NCBI GenBank assembly: GCA_052387815.1
Contig: JBQTIU010000078.1
Location: forward strand, 1 to 56,664
DNA: 56,664 nt
Reading direction: 5' to 3'
From: JBQTIU01 sp052387815
GTDB lineage: Bacteria > Pseudomonadota > Alphaproteobacteria > CACIAM-22H2
Of the stretch, positions 26,545 through 35,616 are shown in pieces. How positions within the stretch are numbered: the stretch's first letter is position 1; each line of letters begins with the position of its first letter. The position numbers and the translations under genes are program-made. The notes beneath the pieces are model-generated. The model saw nothing but the letters and a program-made list of their open reading frames with translations. It did not search any database and was not told the origin of the DNA.

Positions 26545-28419
26545 TCACGCCCGCCGGCGCTGCGCCGCGCGGGCATCGGCCTGCCGCTGCTGGTCCTCGT
26601 CGAACAGCTCGGCGAGCTTTTCCATCATCGTGCCACCGAGCTGCTCGGCATCGACGATGGTGACCGCGCGCCGGTAATAGCGCGTCACGTCGTGGCCGAT
26701 GCCGATGGCGAGCAGCTCGACCGGCGAGCGCGCCTCGATGTACTCGATCACCTGGCGCAGATGGCGCTCGAGGTAATTGCCGGGATTGACCGACAGGGTC
26801 GAGTCGTCGACCGGCGCGCCGTCCGAGATCACCATCAGGATCTGGCGCTGCTCGGGCCGGCCGACGACCCGGTTATGCGCCCACAACAGCGCCTCGCCGT
26901 CGATATTCTCCTTGAGGAGGCCCTCGCGCAGCATCAGGCCCAAGGACCGGCGCGCGCGCCGCCACGGCGCCTCGGCCGCTTTGTACACGATGTGGCGCAG
27001 GTCGTTGAGCCGGCCCGGGGCGGGCGGCTTGCCGGCGGCGAGCCAGCGTTCGCGGCTCTGGCCGCCCTTCCAGGCGCGGGTGGTGAAGCCCAGGATCTCG
27101 ACCTTGACCCCGCAGCGCTCAAGGGTGCGGGCGAGGATGTCGGCGCTCATCGCCGCCACGGCGATCGGCCGGCCGCGCATCGAGCCCGAGTTGTCGATCA
27201 GGAGAGTGACGACCGTGTCGCGGAACTGGGTGTCCTTTTCCCGCTTGTAGGACAGCGGGTAGACGGGATTGACGACCACCCGGGCGAGCCGGGCCGCATC
27301 CAGGAAGCCGTCCTCGAGATCGAACTCCCAGGCCCGGTTCTGATGGGCCAAGAGCCGTCGCTGCAGGCGGTTGGCGAGCCGGGCGATGACGCCTTGCAGA
27401 TGCCCGAGCTGCTGGTCGAGGTGGAGCCGCAGGCGCGCCAGCTCGTCGGCATCGCAGAGCTGGTCGGCATCGACCTGCTCGTCGAAGGCGGTGGTGAATA
27501 CCCGGTAGAGCGGCTCGTGCGGCGAGCCTGCGAACGCGGCCGGGCGCCAGCGCCGGCCGGGACGTTCGGCGCCGTCCTCGCCCATGCCGACCACCTCCTG
27601 GTCGCGGCCGTCCTCGGCCTCGCCGTCCTCGCCCTCCGCCCCCGCGCCATCGCGGGGTTCCCCGGCCATCAGCACCTCGGCGGCGGCCTCGGCCCCCTCG
27701 CCGCGGTCGCCGGACTGCTCGCCGCCCCGCTCGTTGTCGCCGTCGGAGCGCTCGTCTTCCGCCTCGCTGGCGCCGGCCTCCCCGCCGAGGCCGAGATCGC
27801 GGATCAGCCGGCGGACCTGATCGGCGAAGGCGCCCTGATCCTCGATCAGCCGCGACAGGCCGGCCAAGCTGGCGCCGGCGCGCGTCTCGATCGTGGGTCG
27901 CCAGAGATCGATCATGCGTCGTGCGCTCGCCGGCGGGCCCAGACCGGTGAGCGCCTCGCGCGCGAGCAGCGAAACCACCGCCGCGATCGGCGCCGATTCG
28001 CGGTCGGCGATGCGGGCGAACCCCTGGGCGCGGCAGTGCTCCTCGAGCGCCACCGCCAGATTTACCGCCACCCCCGACATCCAGCGCACCCCGAGCGCCT
28101 CGCAGCGTGCCTGCTCGACGGCGTCGAAGATGGCGCGCGAGAAAGCGCCCGCCGGCAGGCGCCTTGCGTGGATGTCATCGTCATGGTGGCGCAGGCGCAG
28201 CGCCATCGCGTCGGCTTCGCCGCGCACCATGGCGACCTCCGGCCCCGGCAGGTCGCGCGAGGGCAGCGGCAGTCGCGCCGCCTTGCCGCGCAGCCCCGGC
28301 GCCTCGGGCGCGAAGGCGACGGTCAGCTCCGGCTCGCGCGCCATCGCGCGCATGGCCGCCGCGGTCACCTGGAGGAACGCCTCGACCGGCTCGTCGGCAA
28401 GCTTCGCCGCAGTCTTCAT
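26545..28419 (-). CDS. cobT: Cobaltochelatase subunit CobT
   Basis: A 624-residue CobT of aerobic cobalamin synthesis. With CobS it forms the AAA+ ring that works with CobN to insert cobalt into hydrogenobyrinate diamide. The N-terminal half is helical, followed by a very acidic linker (about residues 212-282, rich in E, D and G) and a C-terminal von Willebrand A domain with an intact MIDAS start DNSGSMRG (409-416). The ATG 28419 start lies 14 bases after the cobS stop. CobN is not in the window. Confidence 0.93.
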   Translation of the reverse strand: MKTAAKLADEPVEAFLQVTAAAMRAMAREPELTVAFAPEAPGLRGKAARLPLPSRDLPGPEVAMVRGEADAMALRLRHHDDDIHARRLPAGAFSRAIFDAVEQARCEALGVRWMSGVAVNLAVALEEHCRAQGFARIADRESAPIAAVVSLLAREALTGLGPPASARRMIDLWRPTIETRAGASLAGLSRLIEDQGAFADQVRRLIRDLGLGGEAGASEAEDERSDGDNERGGEQSGDRGEGAEAAAEVLMAGEPRDGAGAEGEDGEAEDGRDQEVVGMGEDGAERPGRRWRPAAFAGSPHEPLYRVFTTAFDEQVDADQLCDADELARLRLHLDQQLGHLQGVIARLANRLQRRLLAHQNRAWEFDLEDGFLDAARLARVVVNPVYPLSYKREKDTQFRDTVVTLLIDNSGSMRGRPIAVAAMSADILARTLERCGVKVEILGFTTRAWKGGQSRERWLAAGKPPAPGRLNDLRHIVYKAAEAPWRRARRSLGLMLREGLLKENIDGEALLWAHNRVVGRPEQRQILMVISDGAPVDDSTLSVNPGNYLERHLRQVIEYIEARSPVELLAIGIGHDVTRYYRRAVTIVDAEQLGGTMMEKLAELFDEDQQRQADARAAQRRRA

Positions 28420-28433
28420 CGTGGGCGGTCGGC

Positions 28434-29435
28434 TCAGGCGCGCCCGGGCTTGGCGCGCGCCATACCCGCGAGCTCGGTTCCGAAACAGCGCTGGTAATAT
28501 TCGGCCACGGTGGCGCGCTCGACCTCGTCGCACTTGTTGACGAAGGTAAGCCTGAAGGCCAGCCCGATGTCGCCGAAGATGCGCGCGTTCTCGGCCCAGG
28601 TTATGACCGTGCGCGGCGACATCACGGTCGAGATGTCGCCGGCCATGAAGCCGCCCCGCGTCAAGTCGGCGAGCGCCACCATGGCGCTGACGGTGGCGCG
28701 CCCCTCATTGGTGTCGTAGGACGGCGCCTTGGCGAGGACGATTTTCATTTCCTCGTCGTGCGGCAGGTAGTTGAGCGTCGCGACGATGTTCCAGCGGTCC
28801 ATCTGGCCCTGGTTGATCTGCTGCGTCCCGTGATAAAGCCCCGAGGTGTCGCCGAGGCCCACCGTGTTCGTGGTGGCGAACAGCCGGAAGGCCGCGTGCG
28901 GCCGCAGCACGCGATTCTGGTCGAGGAGCGTCAGGCGGCCGTCGAACTCAAGCACGCGCTGGATGACGAACATCACGTCGGCGCGGCCGGCATCGTATTC
29001 GTCGAAGACCAGCGCGCAGGGGTGTTGGACCGCCCATGGCAGGATGCCCTCGCGGAACTCGGTCACCTGGACGCCCTCGCGCAGCACGATCGCGTCCCGG
29101 CCGACGAGGTCGATGCGGCTGATATGGCTGTCGAGATTGACGCGGATGCAGGGCCAGTTCAGTCGCGCCGCCACCTGCTCGATATGCGTCGACTTGCCGG
29201 TCCCGTGATAGCCCTGGATGATGACCCGGCGGTTGTGGGCGAAGCCGGCGAGGATGGCGAGCGTGGTGTCACGGTCGAAGCAGTAAGCGTCATCGACGTC
29301 GGGCACGTGATCGGTGAAGGTCGAGAACGCCGGCACCTCCATGTCGGTGTCGAGCCCGAAGGTCTGGCGGACCTTGACCATGATGTCGGGCAGGTTCTGG
29401 GACGCATCGGGGTTGGCGGACCTAAGAGAAGTCAT
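28434..29435 (-). CDS. cobS: Cobaltochelatase subunit CobS (AAA+ ATPase)
   Basis: A 333-residue AAA+ protein with Walker A GYHGTGKST (75-83), Walker B ALVFDEYDA and sensor region LFATTNTVG. The sequence block around SRIDLVGRDAIVLREG and the N-terminal VPDVDDAYCFDRDTTLA are CobS-specific. It powers metal insertion by the CobNST complex. It is followed after 14 bases by cobT and preceded by the dnaJ-domain gene, an arrangement typical of alphaproteobacteria. Confidence 0.95.
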   Translation of the reverse strand: MTSLRSANPDASQNLPDIMVKVRQTFGLDTDMEVPAFSTFTDHVPDVDDAYCFDRDTTLAILAGFAHNRRVIIQGYHGTGKSTHIEQVAARLNWPCIRVNLDSHISRIDLVGRDAIVLREGVQVTEFREGILPWAVQHPCALVFDEYDAGRADVMFVIQRVLEFDGRLTLLDQNRVLRPHAAFRLFATTNTVGLGDTSGLYHGTQQINQGQMDRWNIVATLNYLPHDEEMKIVLAKAPSYDTNEGRATVSAMVALADLTRGGFMAGDISTVMSPRTVITWAENARIFGDIGLAFRLTFVNKCDEVERATVAEYYQRCFGTELAGMARAKPGRA

Positions 29436-29501
29436 GATGGACTCGAGCTCCGAAGTTGAAACGATGGCGCTTTGCCGCCCGCTGGCGCCGGCCGGCCCGG
29501 C

Positions 29502-30092
29502 TCAACCGCCGACGGCGAGCTTGGCGCCCTGCGCCTTCAAGATGGCGTAGGCCTGGTTGATGGACTTTAGCCGTTCCTCGGCGGCCTTGTCCCCCCCGTT
29601 GGCGTCCGGGTGGTGGCGCTTGACGAGCTCCCGGTAACGCGCCTTGATCTGCGCCATGGTGGCGTCCGCTCTCAAGTCGAGGACCGCCAGCGCTTCATCC
29701 TCGGGCGTCAGCCGGGGCCGTTCCCAGGCCGGCCCGGCGCCCAGGATGTCGGGGCCGTCGAACAGGCGGGCGAACGCGGCGCGCAACTCCTCCATGCTCA
29801 GCCGATCAAACCTGCGCTGCGGCCCCATCGGCCAAGTCGGGCGCCAGCCGACCGTATCGGCGCGCCGGCAGGCTTCGATCTCGGCCGCGCTCATGCCGCG
29901 GTAATAGTCCCAGGCGGCATTGTAGGCGCGAACGTGCTCGAGGCAGAACCAATAAAAGACGGTGAGCATGTGGCGCGAGCGCGGTGCCCGGTATTCGCCC
30001 ACTTGCAAGCAGCCCGGATGATCGCAGCCCCGCGGCCCGCGGCCAACGGCCAGCGAGGAAAAGATCACCACTCCACGGCGCGATCGGGCCAT
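29502..30092 (-). CDS. J-domain (DnaJ-like) protein
   Basis: A 196-residue protein with a C-terminal J domain: LRADATMAQIKARYRELVKRHHPDANGG carries the HPD motif (split here: IKARYRELVKRHHPDANGG) and ends with RLKSINQAYAILKAQG. The N-terminal half has a DHPGCLQVGEYRAP segment with a possible zinc ligand pair and LTVFYWFCLEHVRAYNAAWDYY, the layout of the dnaJ gene that accompanies cobST in Rhizobium-like bacteria. It would stimulate an Hsp70. Start ATG 30092 removes a short non-conserved stretch. Confidence 0.85.
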   Translation of the reverse strand: MARSRRGVVIFSSLAVGRGPRGCDHPGCLQVGEYRAPRSRHMLTVFYWFCLEHVRAYNAAWDYYRGMSAAEIEACRRADTVGWRPTWPMGPQRRFDRLSMEELRAAFARLFDGPDILGAGPAWERPRLTPEDEALAVLDLRADATMAQIKARYRELVKRHHPDANGGDKAAEERLKSINQAYAILKAQGAKLAVGG

Positions 30093-30234
30093 CGTAGAAC
30101 AGTAAGGAGTCGACCCCGGGGCTGGCAAGCCTTGCCGGTCAGGTCAGCGGCGGTTGGCTTACCGGCGAATCGACGCCCGTCTGCTGCCCAGCATGTTCCC
30201 GTTTTATTCCAATCGGCGCGTGGCCGGTGGCGGC

Positions 30235-31251
30235 TCAAGCCGCGCCGCGATCTATGCTGCGGCGGATGAGATCGGCATGGAGATCGTCGGCGAGCGCGAT
30301 CCCCTCGGCCCGCGCCCGCGCCCGGGCGGCCAGGCGCCGGTCGCCCGGCAGGCGGGTTCCCGGCTGGGCAAGGACGGCTTGGGCGAGGCTCGCCACCCGC
30401 CGCGCGAAGGCTTCGCCGGCGAACCGCGCCGGATCGACGACGATGAACAACTGGCCGACCCGCGGCGGCGGCCCCTGCGCGTCGAAGAACGAGCTCGCCT
30501 CGTAGCCGTAACTGGCACCCACCAGCGCCGCCGACAGGAGCTCGACCATGAGCACGAGCGCCGCCCCCTTGGCCTCGCCGATCGGCAACATGGTCCCGGC
30601 CATCGCCGCCTTCGCATCCCGGGTCGGCCGGCCGTCCGCATCGAGCGCCCAGCCCTCGGGAATCACCTCGCCGTGGCGCGCCGCCACCATGATCTTGCCG
30701 CGCGCGACCTTGGACAGCGACAGGTCGATGACCAAGGGCGGCCCGCCGGCGCGCGGACAGGCCAACGCGATGGGGTTGGTGCCGAACAGCGCCCGCGTCC
30801 CGCCCCAGGGGGCGATGGCGGCGGGCGAGTTGCCGAAGGCGAGGCCGACGAGGCCGCGTTCGGCCACGGGTTCGACATGGTAGCCGGCGACCCCGAAATG
30901 GTGCGAGTTGAACACCGCGGTGGCGACCACACCGGCGCTCTCGACCATCCGGCAGGCGCGCTCGAGGCCGGCCTCGATGGCGGGAAACGCGAAGCCGTCG
31001 CGCGCGTCGACCGTCAGGCAGGCCGGCGCGGTCTCGGCCAGCACCGGCATGGCCCGTCCATCGACCTTGCCGGTGAGCGCCTGGTCGGCATAGGCCGGCA
31101 GGCGGGACAACCCATGGCCCGGCTGGCCGTCGGCCTCGGCGGCGACCAGCGCGCGCGCCACCGAACGGGCGGGCGCGGGCGCGACGCCGGCCGCCGCCAG
31201 AACCTGGACCGCAAGATCGTGCGCGGCAGCGAGCGTCAAGGTGACCGTCAT
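30235..31251 (-). CDS. comC: Ldh-family oxidoreductase, ComC-like ((R)-sulfolactate dehydrogenase candidate)
   Basis: A 338-residue malate/L-lactate dehydrogenase-type (LDH2/MDG2) enzyme that uses NAD(P) without a Rossmann fold. Diagnostic segments: ADGQPGHGLSRLPAYADQ, NSHHFGVAGYHVEPVAERG, GLAFGNSPAAIAPWGG, GTNPIALACPR and ALVLMVELLSAAL. ComC of this family reduces sulfopyruvate to (R)-sulfolactate. The name is proposed from context: an SlcC-like dehydrogenase lies immediately upstream (four-base overlap) and SuyAB-like genes lie 20 kb away on the same strand. Malate or ureidoglycolate dehydrogenase activity is possible. Confidence 0.7.
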   Translation of the reverse strand: MTVTLTLAAAHDLAVQVLAAAGVAPAPARSVARALVAAEADGQPGHGLSRLPAYADQALTGKVDGRAMPVLAETAPACLTVDARDGFAFPAIEAGLERACRMVESAGVVATAVFNSHHFGVAGYHVEPVAERGLVGLAFGNSPAAIAPWGGTRALFGTNPIALACPRAGGPPLVIDLSLSKVARGKIMVAARHGEVIPEGWALDADGRPTRDAKAAMAGTMLPIGEAKGAALVLMVELLSAALVGASYGYEASSFFDAQGPPPRVGQLFIVVDPARFAGEAFARRVASLAQAVLAQPGTRLPGDRRLAARARARAEGIALADDLHADLIRRSIDRGAA

Positions 31252-32180
31252 AGTCGCCGTCCCAGCGCCCGCCGGACATTGGCGGCGGTCAGCGCCGACA
31301 CGCGCTGGTTGGCCTCCTCGGTCACGCCGGCGATATGCGGGGTCAAGTGCAGGTTGGGCACGCCCACGAAGAGCGAGCCGGCGGGAAGCGGCTCGGTCTC
31401 GAAGACATCGAGCACCGCCGCGCCGAGGCGCCCGGCCTTGAGCGCGGCGACGAGCGCCCTCTCGTCGACGATCCCGCCGCGCGCCGAGTTGATCAGGATC
31501 GCGCCGGGTTTCATGCGCGCGAGCGCCGTTCCATCGATCAAATGGCGGGTCGCGGGGACGAGCGGCGTGTGGATGCTGACCACGTCGCTGGCCCCGAGCA
31601 GCGACTCGAGGTCCATGCGCTCGACGCCGAGGTGCGCCCAGGCCGGATCTTCGGCGCCCACCCCCGGGTCGCAGGCGGCCAGGCGGAAGGCGAAGGCGCG
31701 GGCGCGCTCGGCGACCGCGCGCGCGATGCCGCCGAACCCGACCAGGCCGAGAAGCTTGCCGCTGGCCTCGCGGAAGACCAGGTCGGTGCGCGGCCAGGCG
31801 CCGGCCAGCACGTGCTCGCTGGCGTGCCAGACGTCGCGCAAGGCGATCAGCGCGGCCGCGAGCACGTACTCGCCGACCGCCACGGCGTTGGCGCCGGTCG
31901 CTGCCAGGACCTCGATGCCGCGCGCCTTGCAGGCGTCCAGATCGATGTTGTCGAGACCCACGCCGAGCCGTCCCACCGCCACCAGCCTGCGGCAGGCGGC
32001 GATGAGGGGCAAGCGCACCTGGGTCCGGTTGCGCACGATGAGGGCTCCAGCCTCGGCCGCGACCCGCATGAGCTCGTCCGGCTGGTCGGCGAGCCCGGGA
32101 TCGTAATGGACCTCGAAGTCGCGCCTGAGATCGTCGAGGGCGCGCCGGTCCATGAACTCGGTGATGACGATGTCGGGCAT
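31248..32180 (-). CDS. slcC: D-isomer 2-hydroxyacid dehydrogenase, SlcC-like ((S)-sulfolactate dehydrogenase candidate)
   Basis: A 310-residue NAD-dependent 2-hydroxyacid dehydrogenase. Seen: the substrate-domain RNRTQV, GRLGVGLDNIDLDACK, the nucleotide-binding GLVGFGGIARAVAERA, SIHTPLVPATRHLI, NSARGGIVDE with the catalytic arginine, ETEPLPAG with the glutamate, and TPHIAGVTEEAN with the catalytic histidine. The opening VITEFMDRRALDDL and the EACK-like ID-x-D-x-CKARGI segment look like SlcC, which oxidises (S)-sulfolactate to sulfopyruvate. It overlaps comC by four bases. Serine-pathway or phosphoglycerate dehydrogenases are less likely because of the context. Confidence 0.72.
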   Translation of the reverse strand: MPDIVITEFMDRRALDDLRRDFEVHYDPGLADQPDELMRVAAEAGALIVRNRTQVRLPLIAACRRLVAVGRLGVGLDNIDLDACKARGIEVLAATGANAVAVGEYVLAAALIALRDVWHASEHVLAGAWPRTDLVFREASGKLLGLVGFGGIARAVAERARAFAFRLAACDPGVGAEDPAWAHLGVERMDLESLLGASDVVSIHTPLVPATRHLIDGTALARMKPGAILINSARGGIVDERALVAALKAGRLGAAVLDVFETEPLPAGSLFVGVPNLHLTPHIAGVTEEANQRVSALTAANVRRALGRRL

Positions 32181-32189
32181 GGTCGGAGG

Positions 32190-33911
32190 TTACGCGGCCG
32201 CGCCGCCGAGCAGCGTTTGGCCGGGGCGCACCCGGGTGAAGATCACGGGGCGGGTCCCGACCTCGATGCGCCCGCCCTCGAGCGCAAGGCGCGTATAGCG
32301 GGAGGCGGCGGGATCGCCGCCGTGCGGGAAATCGCGCCGGAAGTGCGCGCCCGCCGAATCCTCGCGGGCGAGCGCGGCCGCCGCGATGGCCCGGCTCACC
32401 AGCACCAGGTTCTCAAGGTCGAGCCGGTCGTGCCAGGCGAGGTTGAAGACCGGATCGAGCCCGCCCACGCCCACGGCATCGAGCCCAGCCTCGAGGCGGG
32501 CGAGCGCCGCGACGGCCCGTTCGAGGCCGGCCTCCTCGCGGATGATCCCGACGTCTTCCCACATCAGCTCGTAAAGGCTTTCGCGCACCGCCTCGAGGTC
32601 GCCGGACGGTTGGCCGAAGGGCGCGCGGGCGCGGCAAGCCGCGGCCGCCACCGCCGCCTCGTCGGGGGTGCGCCAGGCGCCTTCGCGCCGGACCCACGCC
32701 GCCATCGACTCGCCGGCGATGCCGCCGAACACGGTCGAATTCGCGACCCCGTTGCCGCCCAGGCGGTTGGCGCCGTGTACCCCGCCCGTATCCTCGCCGG
32801 CGGCGAACAGCCCGGCAAGCGCGGTCGAGCAGTCGGGTGCGAACTCGACGCCGCCCATCATGTAGTGGGCGCTCGGCACCACCTCGACGAGGCCGGAGAC
32901 GAGGTCGAAGCCGGCGTCGGCGCAGCGTTCCACCATGCCCTGGAACTGCCGGCGGACCATGCCCCGGTCGAGGTGGCGCATGGTCAAGTATACGCCGCCG
33001 TTGGGGCCGGTCCTGCCGCCGCGCATAACCTCGAGGATGGCGCGGCTGACGATGTCGCGGGTCGCCCGCTCGCCGCGCGGGTCGTAGCGGTGCATGAAGC
33101 GCTCGCCGTCGGCGTCGAGGAGATGGCCGCCGGCGCCGCGCAACCCCTCCTCGATGACCGTGCCGGTGATCCGGGTCTGGGGTCCGGCGATGAGACCGGT
33201 GGGGTGGAACTGCACCATCTCCATGTCGCGCAGCCGCAATCCGGCGCGCAGCGCCATCGCCATGCCGTCGCAGGATTTGTCGCCCGATGGCGTGTGGTAC
33301 TTGTACATCGTCGGCCCGCCGCCGGTGGCCAGCAGCGTGGCCTTGGCCTGGACCAGCACGAATTCCCCGCCCCGCATGTCGAGGAGGAGGGCGCCGGCGA
33401 GCGCATCGCCGGACGGCGTCTTGACGAGCTCGAGGGCGCGATGCTCCTCGAGGCGGTCGATGTCGCGCGCCCACACCTGCTCGGCCAGCCGACTCATGAT
33501 CTCGATGCCGGTCAGGTCGCCCTTGTGGACGGTGCGATCGAAGGTCTGGCCGGCGAACGCCTTTTGATGGATCGTGCCGTCGGGATTGCGGTCGAAGAAA
33601 CAGCCGAGCTCGTTCTCGAGTTCGCGGACGCGGGCCGGCGCTTGGCTGACCAGGATCCAGGCCAGCTCCTGATCGTTGAGCCACCCGCCGCCCTCGATCG
33701 TGTCCATGAAGTGCCGCTCGAGCGAATCTCCGGGCGCCAGCGCCACGTTGTAGCCGCCCTGCACCATCCGCGTGCAGCCGCATTTGCCCAACAGCCCCTT
33801 GACTACGATCGCGATGCGAAGGCTCGGGTCCGCCCTATGCGCATGAAGCGCCGCGAACAGCCCGGCCCCGCCGGCGCCGAGGATGAGGATGTCGGTCTGG
33901 ATTCGCTTCAT
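32190..33911 (-). CDS. Succinate dehydrogenase/fumarate reductase-type flavoprotein subunit
   Basis: A 573-residue FAD protein of the SdhA/FrdA/NadB family. Residues seen: the FAD-binding ILGAGGAGLFAALHAH, MVQGGYN, ATGGG, the active-site HPTGL, an RGAGGHLLDADGERFM stretch, ATRDIVSRAI (catalytic arginine), SAHYMMGGV (histidine), and GANRLGGNG. These are the residues used for succinate/fumarate chemistry, so a C4-dicarboxylate is the likely substrate. No iron-sulfur partner is next to it, but an FrdB-like gene and two membrane anchors lie 16 kb away on the same strand. NadB is less likely because it would stand with nadA/nadC. ATG 33938 is an alternative start. Confidence 0.82.
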   Translation of the reverse strand: MKRIQTDILILGAGGAGLFAALHAHRADPSLRIAIVVKGLLGKCGCTRMVQGGYNVALAPGDSLERHFMDTIEGGGWLNDQELAWILVSQAPARVRELENELGCFFDRNPDGTIHQKAFAGQTFDRTVHKGDLTGIEIMSRLAEQVWARDIDRLEEHRALELVKTPSGDALAGALLLDMRGGEFVLVQAKATLLATGGGPTMYKYHTPSGDKSCDGMAMALRAGLRLRDMEMVQFHPTGLIAGPQTRITGTVIEEGLRGAGGHLLDADGERFMHRYDPRGERATRDIVSRAILEVMRGGRTGPNGGVYLTMRHLDRGMVRRQFQGMVERCADAGFDLVSGLVEVVPSAHYMMGGVEFAPDCSTALAGLFAAGEDTGGVHGANRLGGNGVANSTVFGGIAGESMAAWVRREGAWRTPDEAAVAAAACRARAPFGQPSGDLEAVRESLYELMWEDVGIIREEAGLERAVAALARLEAGLDAVGVGGLDPVFNLAWHDRLDLENLVLVSRAIAAAALAREDSAGAHFRRDFPHGGDPAASRYTRLALEGGRIEVGTRPVIFTRVRPGQTLLGGAAA

Positions 33912-33939
33912 CGGCGGCGCCCCTTCGCCCGCGGTCATC

Positions 33940-35616
33940 TCAATTGACGAATGAGCCGGCCGGAAAGGTCCGCAGCACGCTCCGGCGGTAGGCGATTTGG
34001 AAGCCGATGCTGAGCTGTCCCCAGGAATTGTCGCTGTCGGTCAGCGGGGCGGCATAGCGCAACAGCGGCGAGCGGGCGTGGTAGACCTGCGTCGTGTCGA
34101 GGGCGACCGCGAAGCGCCCCATGAGTTGCGGCGGAACCGAGCGCGTGTCGACTGGGCCGATGTCGATCTTGCCGCGCGCCGAGGCGACCAGGTACCCGTT
34201 CGACGATGTCGTGCCCGGCGGCTGTCCATCCGCGTAAAACGCGACCTCGCGGAAGACCTCGGCGATCGTCGCCAACAGCCGCCGCTGCGGCTTGAAGTGC
34301 CCCACGTCGAAGAACGTGTTCATCACCACCGCGCCCCCGGGCAGGAGACACGAGCGCACATCCCTCAGGAACTCCCGCGTGACGAGGTGCTCCGGCACGC
34401 CGTCGCCCTGGAACAGGTCGACGAGCACGAGATCGTACTCGGCGCGGCAGCGCGCGACGAAGGTGCGGGCGTCCTCGGTGAACGCGCGGAAGCGATCCGG
34501 CTTGAAGCCGAAATGGGCTTCCGCGACCTTGCCCATCTTCGGGTTGATGTCGACGATATCGACTTCGATCTCGCGCTGGGCGAGGCGCATCGGCACGATC
34601 CCGGCCGCTTGGCCCAGCACCAGCGCGCGCCGCGCCCCGGGCACGGCGGCGAGCCCGAGCAATTCGAGCGCGTGGGTGAAAACCGACAGCGAGACGCCGT
34701 TCCTGTCCATCGTATTGTGGACGATCCCGTCGACGAGGAGGATGCGGCGGTCGAGGCCCGGCGAAGCGGCGATCTCGACGTCATACACCTTGATCGTCCC
34801 GAACGAGGACGGCTCGGCGCCAACCAGGCGCCACAAGCCGTCCGCGGTGCGCGGCGCCGCGACCTCGGTGGTCACGACGCCGGCCGCGGCGAGCGCCAGC
34901 GCGCCGGCGGCGCCCGCCGCCGCAACCGCCCCGGTTCGCGCCTTGCGCGCCCGGTCGAGCTCGGCCGCCGATGCCAGCCCGGCGAGGCCGACCGCGCCAA
35001 GGCTGCCGGCGAGGAGGAGCAGCGAGGTGTAGTTCGTGAAGTTCGGGATGAGGACGAACGCGGCCACGATGACGCCCGTGACCGACCCCATCGTGCTGAC
35101 AAAGAACACCCGCCCCGCGCCACCGTCCGTGCGCTGCCCGTGCGCATCGGCCTTGGCCGGCGTCAACGCGACGAGGATCGGGTTCAAGGCCGACAGCGCG
35201 AACAGCGGGAACGACAACAGGATAAGCCCGGCGGCAAAGGAGCCAAGGATCAGGTCCCAGATCGCGAGCGGCCGGAAGGCCGCGGGATAGACGAGGCACG
35301 CGGCGACGATCCACAGCGACGACAGGCCGGGGGCCATGTGGAAGCAATAGGCGATCGTCTCGCGATTCCGCCGCGCCGTCGCCCGGCCGCCCACCGCATA
35401 TCCGATGGCGAGGAACAGAAGCGTCGTCGCCAGGATGCTTGCCCAGATATAGAGGCTGACGCCGAAGTAAGGCGTCATGACGCGCGAGGCGACGAGCTGG
35501 AGGGCGAGGATCGCCCCGCCCGTGAAAAAGATCACGAAGTCCCGCATGCCGGCCCCGGCGGCCGTCGCGGGGCGCTCGCGCGGCCGCTCGGCCGGCGCGG
35601 GCCGCCGCCCCGTCAA
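33940..35616 (-). CDS. Membrane protein fused to spermidine-synthase-like methyltransferase-fold domain
   Basis: A 558-residue fusion. The N-terminal about 230 residues hold seven or so hydrophobic segments (IFFTGGAILALQLVASR, IWASILATTLLFLAIGYAVGG, and others). The C-terminal half looks like spermidine synthase: FGTIKVYDVE, RRILLVDGIVHN, RALVLGQAAGIVPM (the motif-I loop), EVDIVDINPKMG, FTEDARTFVAR and YDLVLVDLFQGDGVPEHL. Such fused transporter/spermidine-synthase proteins occur widely but have no assigned reaction. It sits in the middle of a catabolic operon, overlapping the fumarase beta gene by four bases and ending one base before the flavoprotein reading frame's upstream start. Polyamine transfer or an anionic aminopropyl-like substrate are only guesses. 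Confidence 0.75.
   Translation of the reverse strand: MTGRRPAPAERPRERPATAAGAGMRDFVIFFTGGAILALQLVASRVMTPYFGVSLYIWASILATTLLFLAIGYAVGGRATARRNRETIAYCFHMAPGLSSLWIVAACLVYPAAFRPLAIWDLILGSFAAGLILLSFPLFALSALNPILVALTPAKADAHGQRTDGGAGRVFFVSTMGSVTGVIVAAFVLIPNFTNYTSLLLLAGSLGAVGLAGLASAAELDRARKARTGAVAAAGAAGALALAAAGVVTTEVAAPRTADGLWRLVGAEPSSFGTIKVYDVEIAASPGLDRRILLVDGIVHNTMDRNGVSLSVFTHALELLGLAAVPGARRALVLGQAAGIVPMRLAQREIEVDIVDINPKMGKVAEAHFGFKPDRFRAFTEDARTFVARCRAEYDLVLVDLFQGDGVPEHLVTREFLRDVRSCLLPGGAVVMNTFFDVGHFKPQRRLLATIAEVFREVAFYADGQPPGTTSSNGYLVASARGKIDIGPVDTRSVPPQLMGRFAVALDTTQVYHARSPLLRYAAPLTDSDNSWGQLSIGFQIAYRRSVLRTFPAGSFVN

Noticed and set aside
32190..33911. L-aspartate oxidase (nadB)
   Set aside because: No nadA or nadC near, and partner-subunit genes of an Sdh/Frd complex are present in the window.
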